Below are positions 37,401-48,275 of a stretch of DNA of 64,000 nucleotides, in pieces. The notes beneath the pieces were generated by a model. That model ran no database searches. It saw only the letters and a program-made list of their open reading frames with translations, and was not told where the DNA came from. Made by a program: the position numbers and the translations under genes. The DNA is from Spizellomyces punctatus DAOM BR117. Its lineage: Eukaryota; Chytridiomycota; Chytridiomycetes; Spizellomycetales; Spizellomycetaceae. The stretch covers positions 248,001-312,000 of the forward strand of contig NW_015971556.1 of NCBI RefSeq assembly GCF_000182565.1, given 5' to 3'. The stretch's first letter is position 1, and the number at the start of each line of letters is the position of its first letter.

Positions 37401-40400
37401 GAAATGCCGAAAGATTCCTGATTCCTTCAGAAACGATGAGGAATATGCCAAAGTTTTCGAGCCGCTCGTCACTTTGGAGTGTTGGGAGCAACTCATGCAG
37501 AGTAAAGATAATGTCAGCAACGAGGACGCGATAACTGCGACGTTGGAGAACGTTCAGATGGTTGATGAGTTTCATGATCTGACAATCACAGTTTCTAGCA
37601 GAGACATTCGCTTGCGAGGCATTGCGGAACTTGACGTGCTGCAGTTGAAGGAGATGATCTCTCCCAAGCTCGCGACTAGAACGATTAACAGGTCATTCCT
37701 TTGTATAATTCAGAATGTGACAATCAAGGGTGACGGTGGGACCATAATAGCCCGCGCATGTATTGGAAGTCGAGCAGATCTGGTTCCCTCGATACGATTA
37801 GCATCAAAATGGCAGCTCACTCGAACCTTTTCCCTTACGACCACGTACCGCGAGTATATGAGCATCGTTAACTTACCAATGTTGCATCTCCGGTCGGAAA
37901 TATTACAACTATCGACGTCGGAAAAGATACCAGCTCGCGCAACTGAAGTTGATGATATGATGAATAGGTTCGGCCTGAACGAGCCGCAGGCCGCAGCAAT
38001 ATCAGGGGCGCTTCATCAGCAATCTGGATTTACGCTGATTCAAGGTATGTGCAACCACCTATATGTATTTTTTTCTTCTTTTGTGCACTCATCAGCGTTT
38101 TGCACGTCGTCTAGGCCCTCCTGGAACCGGTAGGCACACGTTTCTTTACCGTGCTGACAACAACGGAATCTCATATCCATCATAGGAAAAACGAAAACTA
38201 TCTTGGGTCTTATCAGCGCGTTTTTAACCGTAAAGCAAGGTCAAATCATTCCGGTACCTGGTCAAAATCCTGGCCGGAAACAGCCTATTCCAAATAGCAA
38301 GAAAAATAGGTTGCTCTGCTGTGCTCCAAGGTAGAGGACGCTGTTATACCCAGATGTCACTGTATCCCGGTGGTTTAATCATGTGAACTCCAGCAATGCA
38401 GCCATTGATGAGATTGTCCGGCGTTTGAAGCAAGGCATTAGCAACGGGAAAGGTGGAACGTTCGTTCCACGGATTGTTCGTTTAGGAAACTCTGATTCCA
38501 TTCACTCGAGTGTCCGTGATGTGAGTACTTTTTACATCCTCTTGCTGGTTCTAGGGGTAACCCAGGTTCTCACCTCTGCTGGTCGTTCACACAAGGTTAC
38601 ACTGGATGCGATAGTTGACCGAATGCTCCAGGAGAGCGATGAGTACCAGAAATATCTCACAAAGGCCCAAGAAGTAGACGTTAGAGACGAGGACATACGG
38701 GCGGAAATGGCTGTTCTCAGAGATGAACGTGAAAGCTTGCGAGCTCAGGAAGCAGATGACAATGTGGACGGTCCTCAAGCGCAGGATATTCACGAAAAGA
38801 TAGCCGCCGTTACCAAGAAACTGGGAGCACTACACGAAAAGTTGACCGACGGAAAGCAGGCGCGAAGTACGACTGCGCTGGCCCGCGATAAATTTCGACG
38901 TCGCATTCGGTTGAACCTTCTAACGGATGCCGATGTGATGTAAGATCACACAACGTGAACTGGTTGGCGTATCCGCTTTCAAGCTAACACCGAAGCCATG
39001 TTAGTTTAAGTACACTCAGTGGCGCCGGACACGACGTTCTAGGGGACATTAACAACTTGGAATTTCCAACGGTCATTGTGGACGAAGCTTGTCAGTCGGT
39101 TGAACTGAGCACGCTGATTCCTTTACGCTACGGCGCTAAGAAGTGCATTTTGGTCGGCGGTAAATCAGAGACTTCTACGTGGTTGTTTTGTTTACAACAT
39201 GAGGCTTACAGCACATACGTCTAGATCCGAATCAGCTTCCTCCAACTGTTATATCGCAGGTTGCTCAAGAGTACTCATACGAACAAAGCCTTTTTCAGCG
39301 CATTATGAAGAATAATCCGGAGTGTGTACATCTCCTGAGGTAAGCATTTGATTTCTTACTGAACTGGGTTGATACTGACGTCGTGTTCGTAGCATCCAAT
39401 ATCGTATGCATCCTGCGATATCTCAATTTCCAAGTATTTGCTTTTATGGAGCAAAGGTTCAAGACGCACCGGGAATGGAAGAGTCATGCACAGCACCATG
39501 GCATCGCGATGAGTTGTTTCCTCCATATCGGCTGTACGACATTCACAATGGCCGGGAGGTCGGTGGAAAGGGGCATTCCTACTATAATCCTCGTGAGGTG
39601 AAGCTTTGTGTTGATCTGGTGGAGTCATTGTGTGGTATGTGAATTTGCGGCGACATAACTTGTATGCGGTAGAACTCACTAGGTTGCTGTCGTCATGTTA
39701 GCTGGATACCCAACATATAATTTTGCTGGCAAAATTGGAGGTATATTGCGCGCAGTTTTCACCAATCGGGCCGACTTCGCGATTAACTTGGAGCGTTTGC
39801 AGTAATCACTTTCTATAAACTACAAGTGAGGAAGATAAAAGGTAGGCATGCTTTTAAACCCAATCATTGGTTCAATACAGCTGATTGTGCCTTGAAGATG
39901 AGCTCATCCGGCGATGGTCTCGGGATGTGCTACGATACATCGATGTGAACACCGTAAGTGGTACCGGCTGGTCCTAGCGAATGTCCCTACTGAAACTGAT
40001 TTGTCACGGTAATTAGGTTGATGGGTTCCAGGGGCAAGAGAAGGAGGTGATCATCCTTTCATGTGTTCGTGCGAATGACGGTATGCCATCGCGAATGAGC
40101 TTGTTTCCCTTTTTACCTGATTTTAACCGATTTCCACAGCGCAAGGCGTTGGATTTATTAGCGATGCGCGTCGTATGGTGGGTACAGGTGCTTGCAGCCC
40201 ATGAGGTATCTGTTGCTTAACGGACGTGTCATGTCCATAGAATGTCGCCTTGACTCGATCCAAGTATTCTCTGGTCATTTTGGGAAATGTGAAGACATTG
40301 CGTACAAACAAAGCGTGGCGAAGTCTTGTGAGCAATGCGGATGAACGGAGGCTGATCTCGAGAGTACGTCGTATGCTGACCTCTTCAGGATCTAGTTCGT

Positions 40401-40671
40401 TGTTTGACTCTATCGCTTTACCCAACAGTCGCTCCCCTCCTTACCGGGGAAAGGATACGGACCCCCGCCTCAGAATATTTTGAAGAATCCTAGTAATGCA
40501 AGCGGGCCTGATATGTCGGCACGACCTGACTCACGTACTGGAGCATCGAAGGTATGTGGGTGGTTGGACTGTTGATTTGAAACACTAATCTCACATCGGA
40601 CGTTTCAGCGACGCTGGGACTCGGATGGCGATGGACGAGATGATATCAAGAGATCTAGACAGAGTAGATAA
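34492..40671 (+). CDS. SEN1: SEN1/senataxin-type superfamily 1 RNA/DNA helicase
   Basis: Nuclear helicase that resolves R-loops and ends RNA polymerase II transcription. It starts MESQPLRELLVQSHAVH and is split by about a dozen introns. A long helical N-terminus fills the 34.8-38.0 kb exon, with a low-complexity linker near residues 600-780. Helicase motifs follow over several exons: FGLNEPQAAAISGAL (Q-like), GPPGTGKTKTILGLI (Walker A, spanning three exons), CCAPSNAAIDEIVRRLK, VIVDEACQSVELSTLIPLRY (DEAC box), DPNQLPPTV, SIQYRMHPAISQFPS, DGFQGQEKEVIILSCVRAND, and GFISDARRMNVALTRSKYSL with motif VI Arg. Splicing 40370 to a CAG near 40428 gives a Pro-rich tail with SLPSLPGKGYGPPPQ and a basic end, KRSRQSR, before TAA 40669-40671. 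About 1,800 residues, typical of SEN1. Confidence 0.93.
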
Positions 40672-40885
40672 TCGTAGATAGGTAATGTATTATATTTGTT
40701 GCTAGTGGTCTTCGCGGGTGGCAGAATTGGGTGGGATATTTAAGGTTGAGGAACATAATTTATATCGTCAACATCTTAGTATTGAGAAAATCATGAGGGT
40801 GCTCTATTCACTTCATTGCCGAACATCTAAACAACAACAAAACATTCGTAACTTGCAGCAATAGTCGCTGGAAGTCCGGAGACTG

Positions 40886-42232
40886 CTAGATCTTGGCCTT
40901 GGTCCTTCTCCAGTTGTAGATATCAATCCCAAGTTCTGGGGTAATCCGGATACAAGCACCTAACACATGCAAGGGATTGGTTGTCACGAGAGCCAGCAAC
41001 GGTACATTCGGAAACAATTGCCCAACTCACCCGCTAAGTTTTCGTCCTCAATGCCCCTCACGAAGGCGTCAATGACAAGTTCTACTGGAACACGCTTCTC
41101 AGTGTACTTTTTGAATTCTTCTCCAAATTGCTTTTCACCGGCCTCAAGGATTCCAGTTGGGGAGAAGGATGGACAGATTGCATTGCAGTAGATGCCGTGG
41201 GTTTGGGCCAAGTGACCAAGGGAGCGTGTAAAGTGTACAACCTACAGGAAGCCATTGAGTATGTATATACCAGATTGATATTGCCATTCAAATACATACG
41301 CCACCCTTGGCTGCAGCATACACCGGCTGGAAAGGCTGTAAAAAGGAGTTAGTGAAGCCGCGAGACACTCACAATTACGTAGCTGCAGAGCTCCTACCTG
41401 GGGGTACAAACCAGCCAAGGACGCCGTATTTAAGATTACGCCACCTTTTCCAGCCTTTATCATCTCAGAAATCGCCAACCTCGTTCCCAAGATAACTACA
41501 AAGACGATTCAATTAAGATCCCCCAATTTGCATTAAATCACACGATACCTACCAGCCTCCAAATCAATGCGCAATACTTTGATCCAAGAGTCTTTATAGG
41601 AATATTAGTTACATTTATGATCCCGACCAGTAGGCCCACTATGATGGTACAACCTTGTGTGTCTTGAGCAAAAGAGGTACCTTCCCCAATACCAGCGTTG
41701 TTGACAACGATCTAACAGACATACAGAACATTGTTACAATGGTCGCAAGTGATCAGTACGCGCGTTACGCGCATCGGACTCACGTCAATGCTTCCAAACT
41801 TGCTTTTTGCGAGCTCGAACAGCCGCTCCTGGTCTGACTTTTTGGTGACATCGCACACCGCAAATACCGCGGATCCAGGATGTCTGCAGACATATGTTAA
41901 CTATTTCAGCTTTGGTTGCGTACAGACTGAGGACATACTTTGCATTCAGTTCTTTCTCCAATGCTTTTCCCGCGGCTTCGCTAATATCGCCGAGCACGAC
42001 TTTACCACTGCAGAGATGGTCCAAGCTCCATAAGTTTAGAATTCATAAAATGAGCGAAGCGGCGCAAGCTTACCCTTTTCCTGTCAAGCGCCATGCTGGT
42101 TGGAAAGAGAAGAGTTCAGGTGAGTTGCTGCACTCTGACAGGAAAAGAATGGTCTTCCTTTAACATACCTAGCGCCTTTCCGAATCCAGAGGACGCGCCT
42201 GTGATGATTGCAACCTTTCCTGCTACTCTCAT
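40886..42232 (-). CDS. Short-chain dehydrogenase, 15-hydroxyprostaglandin dehydrogenase-like
   Basis: It starts MRVAGKVAIITGASSGFGKA at 42232, followed after an intron by KVVLGDISEAAGKALEKELN. The Asp in LGDIS suggests NAD over NADP. Later pieces: SAVFAVCDVTKKSDQERLFE, IVVNNAGIGEGTSF, VVLGTRLAISEMIKAGKGGV, ILNTASLAGLYP, VYAAAKGGVVHFTRSL with catalytic Tyr-Lys, then HGIYCNAICPSFSPTGILEA. The last exon adds CIRITPELGIDIYNWRRTK and a TAG at 40886-40888. The order and the GIYCN..CP motif are those of HPGD-like NAD-dependent alcohol dehydrogenases. The substrate is unknown. It is a different SDR subfamily from the one at 33-34 kb, with SEN1 between them. It is divergent from the RMP1-like gene. 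Confidence 0.87.
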
Positions 42233-42329
42233 GGTGTGAATTGACAAGCGGGATGGAGGTAAGGACAAGCTGGAAGGCGAGAAAGCCCAAGTCGCGAACG
42301 TCGGATGAATCATCAACCGATCGCGGAAG

Positions 42330-42336
42330 CACGTGA
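42330..42336. promoter_or_regulatory. E-box CACGTGA in HPGD-like/RMP1-like promoter
   Basis: The CACGTG core sits in the 179-base shared promoter. Its first flanking base is G, so it is not the full TCACGTGA palindrome. Confidence 0.35.
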
Positions 42337-42411
42337 GGTTGCAATTTCACCCAAAAAGGACATGATCGACATTGGGGTTTTTGGATTTTGGGAATCTGTT
42401 CCATCGAGCAA

Positions 42412-44158
42412 ATGACAAGCATTTACAATGATCGCTACTTACAATGTCCCCTTCCAACCCCAGTGGTGCCGAGAACCGACTTGACCCTGCCTTCGGGCTA
42501 TGACGCTGACGACCTTCCGCGAAAGCTTTATGGCTTCCGGAGAGCTTTGAGCCCCAAGGAGTTTTGGGCGGAGCAATCGGTTTTAGATCGTGTGCGATAT
42601 AAAAACTCCAACCAGCACCAAGGATCGCTGCATTTCCGTAAGCTTTTGGAGGTGGTTATTACCGTGTTACTTTTTGCAATAGTCGGGTCGCTGGGGTCGC
42701 TGATGGAAGTTCCTTGGTGCGTAGGTCCGACGGCTATCTCGGCGTTTCGGAGAAATGGAACTCGATAAGTTGATAAAGGATATCCTCGATGTTATGCACT
42801 GCAACAGGTTGGCATCGTTGAAGATTGTGTGCAATTCTCCCTTTTGTATATCCCTTTGGCTTACCTTGGGTGGATGCAGAACAAAGAAAACCCAAGGCCG
42901 TTGGGAGTGTCTCCCATCACATCCCTACATGTGCTATGTGCTTGCACGGCTAATGGGAGCGTACGGATTGCTGCTGCGGGTAAGAACTGCGACCTTAAGC
43001 AAGGAAGGTTCTGCAGATTCCGACTAATCATTGTTGACCATGATAGTTATTGATCGCTCTCAGGAATACTTACTTGTACGTCATCGGATCGGTCACCCGA
43101 CCAACAGCGTATCCTTGTCCTGATTATGATTGCTTCGAATTTCATCAATAGAGCCTTTCGCGCTGTTGCCCGGCAAACATATTTCATGGCGGTGTCGCTT
43201 GTAATCATGGCGTCCTGCGCACGTCTCCATCTTCTTTCGCGACACATGCTGAATGGTGTTGAGCAGTGTTATCAACTTTTAATGTCTTGGACTCAATCCC
43301 TTCCTGTATGCGTCCCCGCTGCTTTGATTCACGAGAGACTTAATTCGCCGATATTAATGGCTCTGTTCTATGTAGGTCCGGGGATCCAATGATTCATCAG
43401 GAAGCGAATTACCACCGTCATTGAGAGCGAATCTTTTTGATGCCAGTGGCGGTGTATCAATGACCGAGTCAACTGGAGCCCTTGATGAGATGTGCCACTA
43501 CGACACACAGCCTAGCGCATCCCATCGACCAATTTTGATGGAAATTGAACAGGCTGCGGCTGTTTCAGACGAATTCTGGTCGGCAGGAATAGGAGATACG
43601 ACTGACTTCGATATGGCTTCTTTAGCTGCTGGGGAAGATTACTCGGCGGATGGCTCTCTGGTGGACAATCCATCCATAGATGATTGTAACCAGGAAAGTA
43701 GGCCAACTGCTGAGGATGATTCACATGAAGGCAATAAGGCAAATTTGAGAGGTGTAAGAAAAAGCATAACGGCAGAAATGCGAATGCCCAGAGCAGTGTC
43801 GAGAGCTCCGGGGCCAACAAAACGCTCGCAAATGGCAAAGGGTGATGCATCTATCAATGAAAGGGCAAAGAACGGCATTGTTTTACCTAACCAAGCGACT
43901 CAAGTTGCGAAAAAGAAACAACTTGAGAAAGATCAGTCCGAACATCTGGCACAGGAACGGAACTTGGATAGGAACACCACCGGATTGGCTTGTTTGCAAA
44001 AGAAGCGTAAGGCCGCTACTCGCACTGTCACTGGCGACGTTTTGGGCCCGAAAGACGCAGAAACAGCGGATGTTCAATCACATAAGAAGCGACAGAACAA
44101 GAAACTTCCGAAGGAGAAGAAGAACGAGATCGATGACATTTTTGGACTCTTTGGATAA
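42412..44158 (+). CDS. RMP1: RNase MRP subunit RMP1 / NEPRO-like protein
   Basis: It starts MTSIYNDRYLQCPLPTPVVP. The first exon contains EQSVLDRVRYKNSNQHQGSL then HFRKLLE; a GTGGTT...GCGTAG intron joins this in frame to VRRLSRRFGEMELDKLIKDI LDVMH. The motif YKN.NQH.GS..FRKL..VRR...R is the signature shared by fungal Rmp1 and animal NEPRO, which contact the RNA of RNase MRP and act in pre-rRNA cutting. A middle helical exon has NRAFRAVARQTYFMAVSLVI then SCARLHLLSRHMLNGVEQCY. The long C-terminal exon (43.4-44.15 kb) is disordered and basic, ending KKLPKEKKNEIDDIFGLFG. The Lys-rich-EIDDIF ending also occurs in other nucleolar proteins. Borders of the 42.8-43.4 kb exons are approximate. Confidence 0.68.
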
Positions 44159-44810
44159 TCCAGAGAGGATCGCATAATACCAATATTCAGCAGCGCAGAT
44201 ACAAAATTACCACAATCTACAAGCGCATGACTCCAACCGTTGACCTGTTCGGCGACAGCGCCGCTACGCGACTACTAGGGGCATGATGGATGCTGACATA
44301 GTTTCCCTCCCAGTCGGATTACTACCATTTCCAATAAGTTCCACATGGGTTGCGGTTCGGGCCCCATATATCGTCATGAATGACGTGCCGCAGTACTTGG
44401 ATTGAGAGAACATGGGATGGCGACAAAAGGAGAGAGTGAGGGCAATTGCACTGGTGGAAAAGCCGGATGGGTAGCTGCAAAAGATCCCGCATAGGAGTAA
44501 AAAACACCTCGTAGTCGGTGGTCGACTGTGACACTGACTGACTCTGGTGTCATAAAGTATGGTTGCGGTCGTCAGAGGAGCATGTTGAAACCAACCCGCC
44601 CGCTACTATTTTGTACGTATGACACTCATCGGTCAGCTTTCGTTGTAAAAGGTCTTTTATATGGACGAACTTGTGTGCGAAGTAGACAGCAGTCCACTGG
44701 TGACTGGGATAGAAATAGACGCCAAGTGCTCCTGCAGTCGTTGACTTCAGATTTCAGATTTAGCAACATAGTCTTAATGACCGGTGCCGGCTATTCGCAG
44801 AACACTTGCT
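44159..44810. other. Intergenic stretch after RMP1-like gene, nothing supported
   Basis: No recognisable coding, RNA or repeat structure seen. A plus-strand frame at 44528-44869 lacks any family features and overlaps the minus-strand fragment described next. Confidence 0.4.
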
Positions 44811-45316
44811 TCAGCAGTATTCACGTTCGCCGTGTGCTTTCTGTAATCCCATCTGCATTGACGATGTAGAAATACGAACCTTGCAGTCGATTGCGCTGAT
44901 GCTGTAAGAAGGCTCATTGACATATATGCTCTTCAAACAAGCGTAGAGGCCTTGTTCGTCTCCTTCTTGTCCTAGGAATTTGTCTGCCTGTAAAATGAGT
45001 TGAACAAATGGTCCAGGGGCCCAAATCCTTCTCGTAGTTTTCGTTAAGCACTCAGCAAAGAAGTCTCTCATCGCCACTGACTCGGGACCACTTCTCGCAT
45101 AATGGATGGCTTACGGCTGTGCCTTCAAATCCGGATAGATAAGTCAGTGCAACCTTCCAGCTGTATGCACAAAATTGACTGCAATGTGCGGATTTACGTT
45201 GGTGACAATAACTTTGTAGTGTTCAGTTAACACTACATCCGTATACGGTATTCAATTGCACGACTATTTTCGCGGAACGGATGCTTGACGTTCACAAAAC
45301 TGTATGCGTGATGCAT
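44811..45316 (-). pseudogene. Broken coding fragments of an unrecognised gene
   Basis: Three adjacent minus-strand pieces read like protein but do not join without errors. Piece 1 (45316-45233) starts with ATG and reads HAYSFVNVKHPFRENSRAIE then stops. Piece 2 (45239-45144), one frame over, continues DVVLTEHYKVIVTNVNPHIA and VNFVHTAG before TGA; the switch looks like a single-base loss near 45238. Piece 3 (about 45107-44811) reads SGPESVAMRDFFAECLTKTT, then APGPFVQLILQADKFLGQEG and GLYACLKSIYVNEPSYSIS. Introns might explain the gap between pieces 2 and 3 but not easily the shift between 1 and 2. I do not recognise the family. Alternatives are an intron-rich real gene with poor splice signals, or chance open frames. 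Confidence 0.35.
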
Positions 45317-45406
45317 CTGAGCTCTGCACCATCAATGGGGTAAAACGCAACGCTACGCTACGATTCAGGCTGATGGCTATTCAACAATATTTACATGCTT
45401 ATATTA

Positions 45407-48088
45407 TTACTCCTCCTCTTTAAACCGCTTTGATACCGGACCATCATCCGATGATTGCTTGCGCTTACTCGCGCCTGATGATGTACCCGCACCCAAACCG
45501 AAGGTAACTTTCTCTCGGTTGTAAGTGTTAACATTTCGATCCGTATCGACGACTGTGGTGGTGGTGACGTTTGCTCGAGCTTGGCGGGCGGGTTTGGCAG
45601 GTTTGGCTTCCGCAAGGGCTACATCAGCTGGCAAAACACTAGAAACAAATATAGTGATGAGAACAGGCCGATCATATAACAGTGCTAATCGATAATAAAC
45701 ATAAAGACGAATTGCGTACCCTCGATTTCCAACGCTGAGCACAACATGCGCCGCCCCGGCTGCTTTTGTTCGCTCCAGTAATGCATTCGCGGTTCCAAGC
45801 GGGGTATCAGTACTACTCATCTTCTCCATCTTGAGCTCATCCTCAATCTTCTTCAGCCGTTTCTCCGTCTTCATTTTGCCTGACGCTTTGCCGTGGAATT
45901 TGTGACTCAACTGTCGGAAGGCCTCCTTGGCATTCAACTTTCGTCCATACTCGTCATGATAATCTAGGTTTACATCGGGAATGTAGTGTCTAAATCGCTC
46001 CTCCACTTCTCTGGCTCGTTCTCGCTCGGCGTACCGCGCCTCTTGTTCCTCACGATACCAGTCACGGTCGCGATCGCCACCACCTCGTGCTTTGTTGCGC
46101 TCCTTGTTGCGTTCTTTCTCCTTTTCCTTTTGAATTTCTCTGAGGAGGTCTCGCTTTCTCTGCTCTGCCAACCATGCTCGTTTTTCAGATTGCTTTCTCT
46201 CTCTTTCGAGCACTTCAGCGCTTGCTTTCTCTACAAAACCCTTTTGACTCAAAAGAGCGACAGTCGCTGCGAGCCCAGAAGCCACCAATGGTTCTTCCTC
46301 GATGGGCGCCGGCTTGGAAGGAAAGATGCGTCAGAAACGTAGCCCGAATGTAAACCAGCTCGTCTTTACCTACCAGCCGGTCCCCATCATCCTGTTCCAT
46401 TACATCCTCCACGCTGCTGTCCAGACTCTTCGTAGACCGTTCTCGTTCATGGTCCCATCCTCCTTTCTCTTCTTGATCCTCATCATCAACCTCCATCGTA
46501 TTTGCTGGCTCTTCTTCCAAGTCCTCCTTCGGGAGCGCTGGCCGGTTGGTTCGTGCTGGTTCCGTGGCTTTCACAACAGGCGCTGTGGCTAGATTCCGAA
46601 CAAATTCCGACGTGGCAGACAGAACTACGGCACCTTCCTCCACGGTATCATCTTCTTTGATCTCACGCGCGGCTATTGTTGAACCCAATCTAGTAAGTCA
46701 TGTAAAAGCCGATAGGCTTATCAAGTACTTCTGCACAAACCTTTTGCAATTTCTTCAACATCCGATTTGCTTCGCTTTTGAGCTTGGAGCCTCCGTGCAC
46801 GTGCCAAGGCAGACTGTAGGTCATCGTCGTCGACAAAATTCACATCTTCAATATTGGCATTTCGATTACTAAGTTCGTAGTCCATTTGCTCTGAGTGCTG
46901 TGGTGCATCCCGACTAGATCTCGGTACTTCATCAATATCCATTCTATCATCCTCTTGAGTACGACCTCTTCGCCGTGAGCCATGGTCGCGCACCACAGTT
47001 TCATGAATAGGAGCCTCCTCATCAAGAGCATCGAAATCAAGCTGTTTTCTCTCACGTCGGACCTTCTTCTTCTTCTTTGGCTTTTTGAAGCTCACCATTT
47101 CCTCTTGCGTGTAATAGTCTTTGATTTCCTGAGTCTTTTCATAGCTAAGAGATACCGCATTTGTTCGCAGTTTTTCTGATACTTCCTTTCGTTTTTGGTC
47201 AAGATCCACCGTTCCTTCTTCGCTGATGACAAAGCCATTTCTTTTAGGACCGTCAAGTTCCTCATCGTACTGCGACAGAAGATTGCGTTTCTCCCCAGGA
47301 GCGTTGAATTCTTCATCGTCATACAGGTTATAGCCCGGCTTTTTCTTCTTATTCTCCAGATTTTTACGATTCCGTTCCATGTCAGCGATATTCACATTGT
47401 GAAGAATATCCCCTTCTTCTTCATTTTCCATGATAGTTGCATCTTTCAATGTTAGAATGGTTTCCCCTCCCCCTGCAATATCCTCCAGTGAATGATCAAC
47501 TCTTAGCCCTTTTAAGTGAGACGGAGTGTAACTGCTCGTAGCCGCTTCATCCATTTCCATCAATTCGGAAGCTTTCTTCTTAGCTAACTCCAACTGCTTT
47601 CGTTTAGCCTTGGCTTTCTGTTTCTCCTCCCTTTCTTTCTGTTTTCGCACCCATTCCAGCGAGTCAGCGGTCGAATCATCTTCGTCGGAGGCCTCCCCCA
47701 GGGTTTTCCCTTCCAGCTGACGATTTCTTTTAGCTTTTTCCGTCTCCTTCGACACACGATCAATGAGGGCCTTCCGCTGAGCAGCCTTCGCCAGTTCTTC
47801 CTTATGCTTTACATAATTTTCCTCCGCCTCTTCTTGTTTGGCCGTCTTATTTCCTTCTGTTAGCGGCTTCAGTCCAAGTTTGATGCGGAGGGCGTTTGTG
47901 TCCTCGATGGAGAGTGCGATCTCGGTCTCCCCATTATCTGCTAGATATGACAGGGAGAGGAAAGTCAGTTAAAATTGCCATTGATAGTGCTCGACATCCC
48001 AATGCATGCATCGAAAAAAGCACGGAGCCACACTTCCCGAACCGACAAAGTCAAAATATTGCTGATACTTACTGTCCCCAGCCATCAT
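45407..48088 (-). CDS. SNU66: U4/U6.U5 tri-snRNP protein SNU66/SART1
   Basis: Component of the spliceosomal tri-snRNP needed before activation. A tiny first exon (MMAGD or MAGD, start 48088 or 48085) splices via GTAAGT to the next at about 47943, giving TDNGETEIALSIEDTNALRI KLGLKPL, the conserved SART1 N-terminus and likely Hub1-binding region. Then come charged helical stretches (RNRQLEGKTLGEASDEDDST, SYTPSHLKGLRVDHSLEDIA), a middle exon with GYNLYDDEEFNAPGEKRNLL SQYDEE, and QLDFDALDEEAPIHETVV. The C-terminal exon carries VASGLAATVALLSQKGF, then HYIPDVNLDYHDEYGRKLNA KEAFRQLSHKFHGK, the most conserved SART1 block, and GANALLERTK-like text. The last exon ends KRKQSSDDGPVSKRFKEEE. It is the ortholog by every conserved block. 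Confidence 0.95.
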
Positions 48089-48153
48089 GGGATAAAGGAA
48101 GACCGTTTGAAAAGTCAGGATCTGATCTTTGTTCACTTGGAGGTTCAGTCGCT

Positions 48154-48167
48154 TGGTCAGCTGACCA
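48154..48167. promoter_or_regulatory. 14-bp perfect palindrome in SNU66/TBC promoter
   Basis: TGGTCAGCTGACCA is a perfect inverted repeat lying between the divergent starts at 48088 and 48276. A CAGCTG E-box forms its centre. Its use as a dimeric factor site is an inference. Confidence 0.4.
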
Positions 48168-48275
48168 CGGCACCTGTAAGCAGACGCGCAGGGCGTTCCG
48201 CACTTGCATTTCGCACCGAATGGCGAAAACGTGTTCTGATGAGCGGTCTTTCCATTGGCGCCTTGCAAGTTGAAA

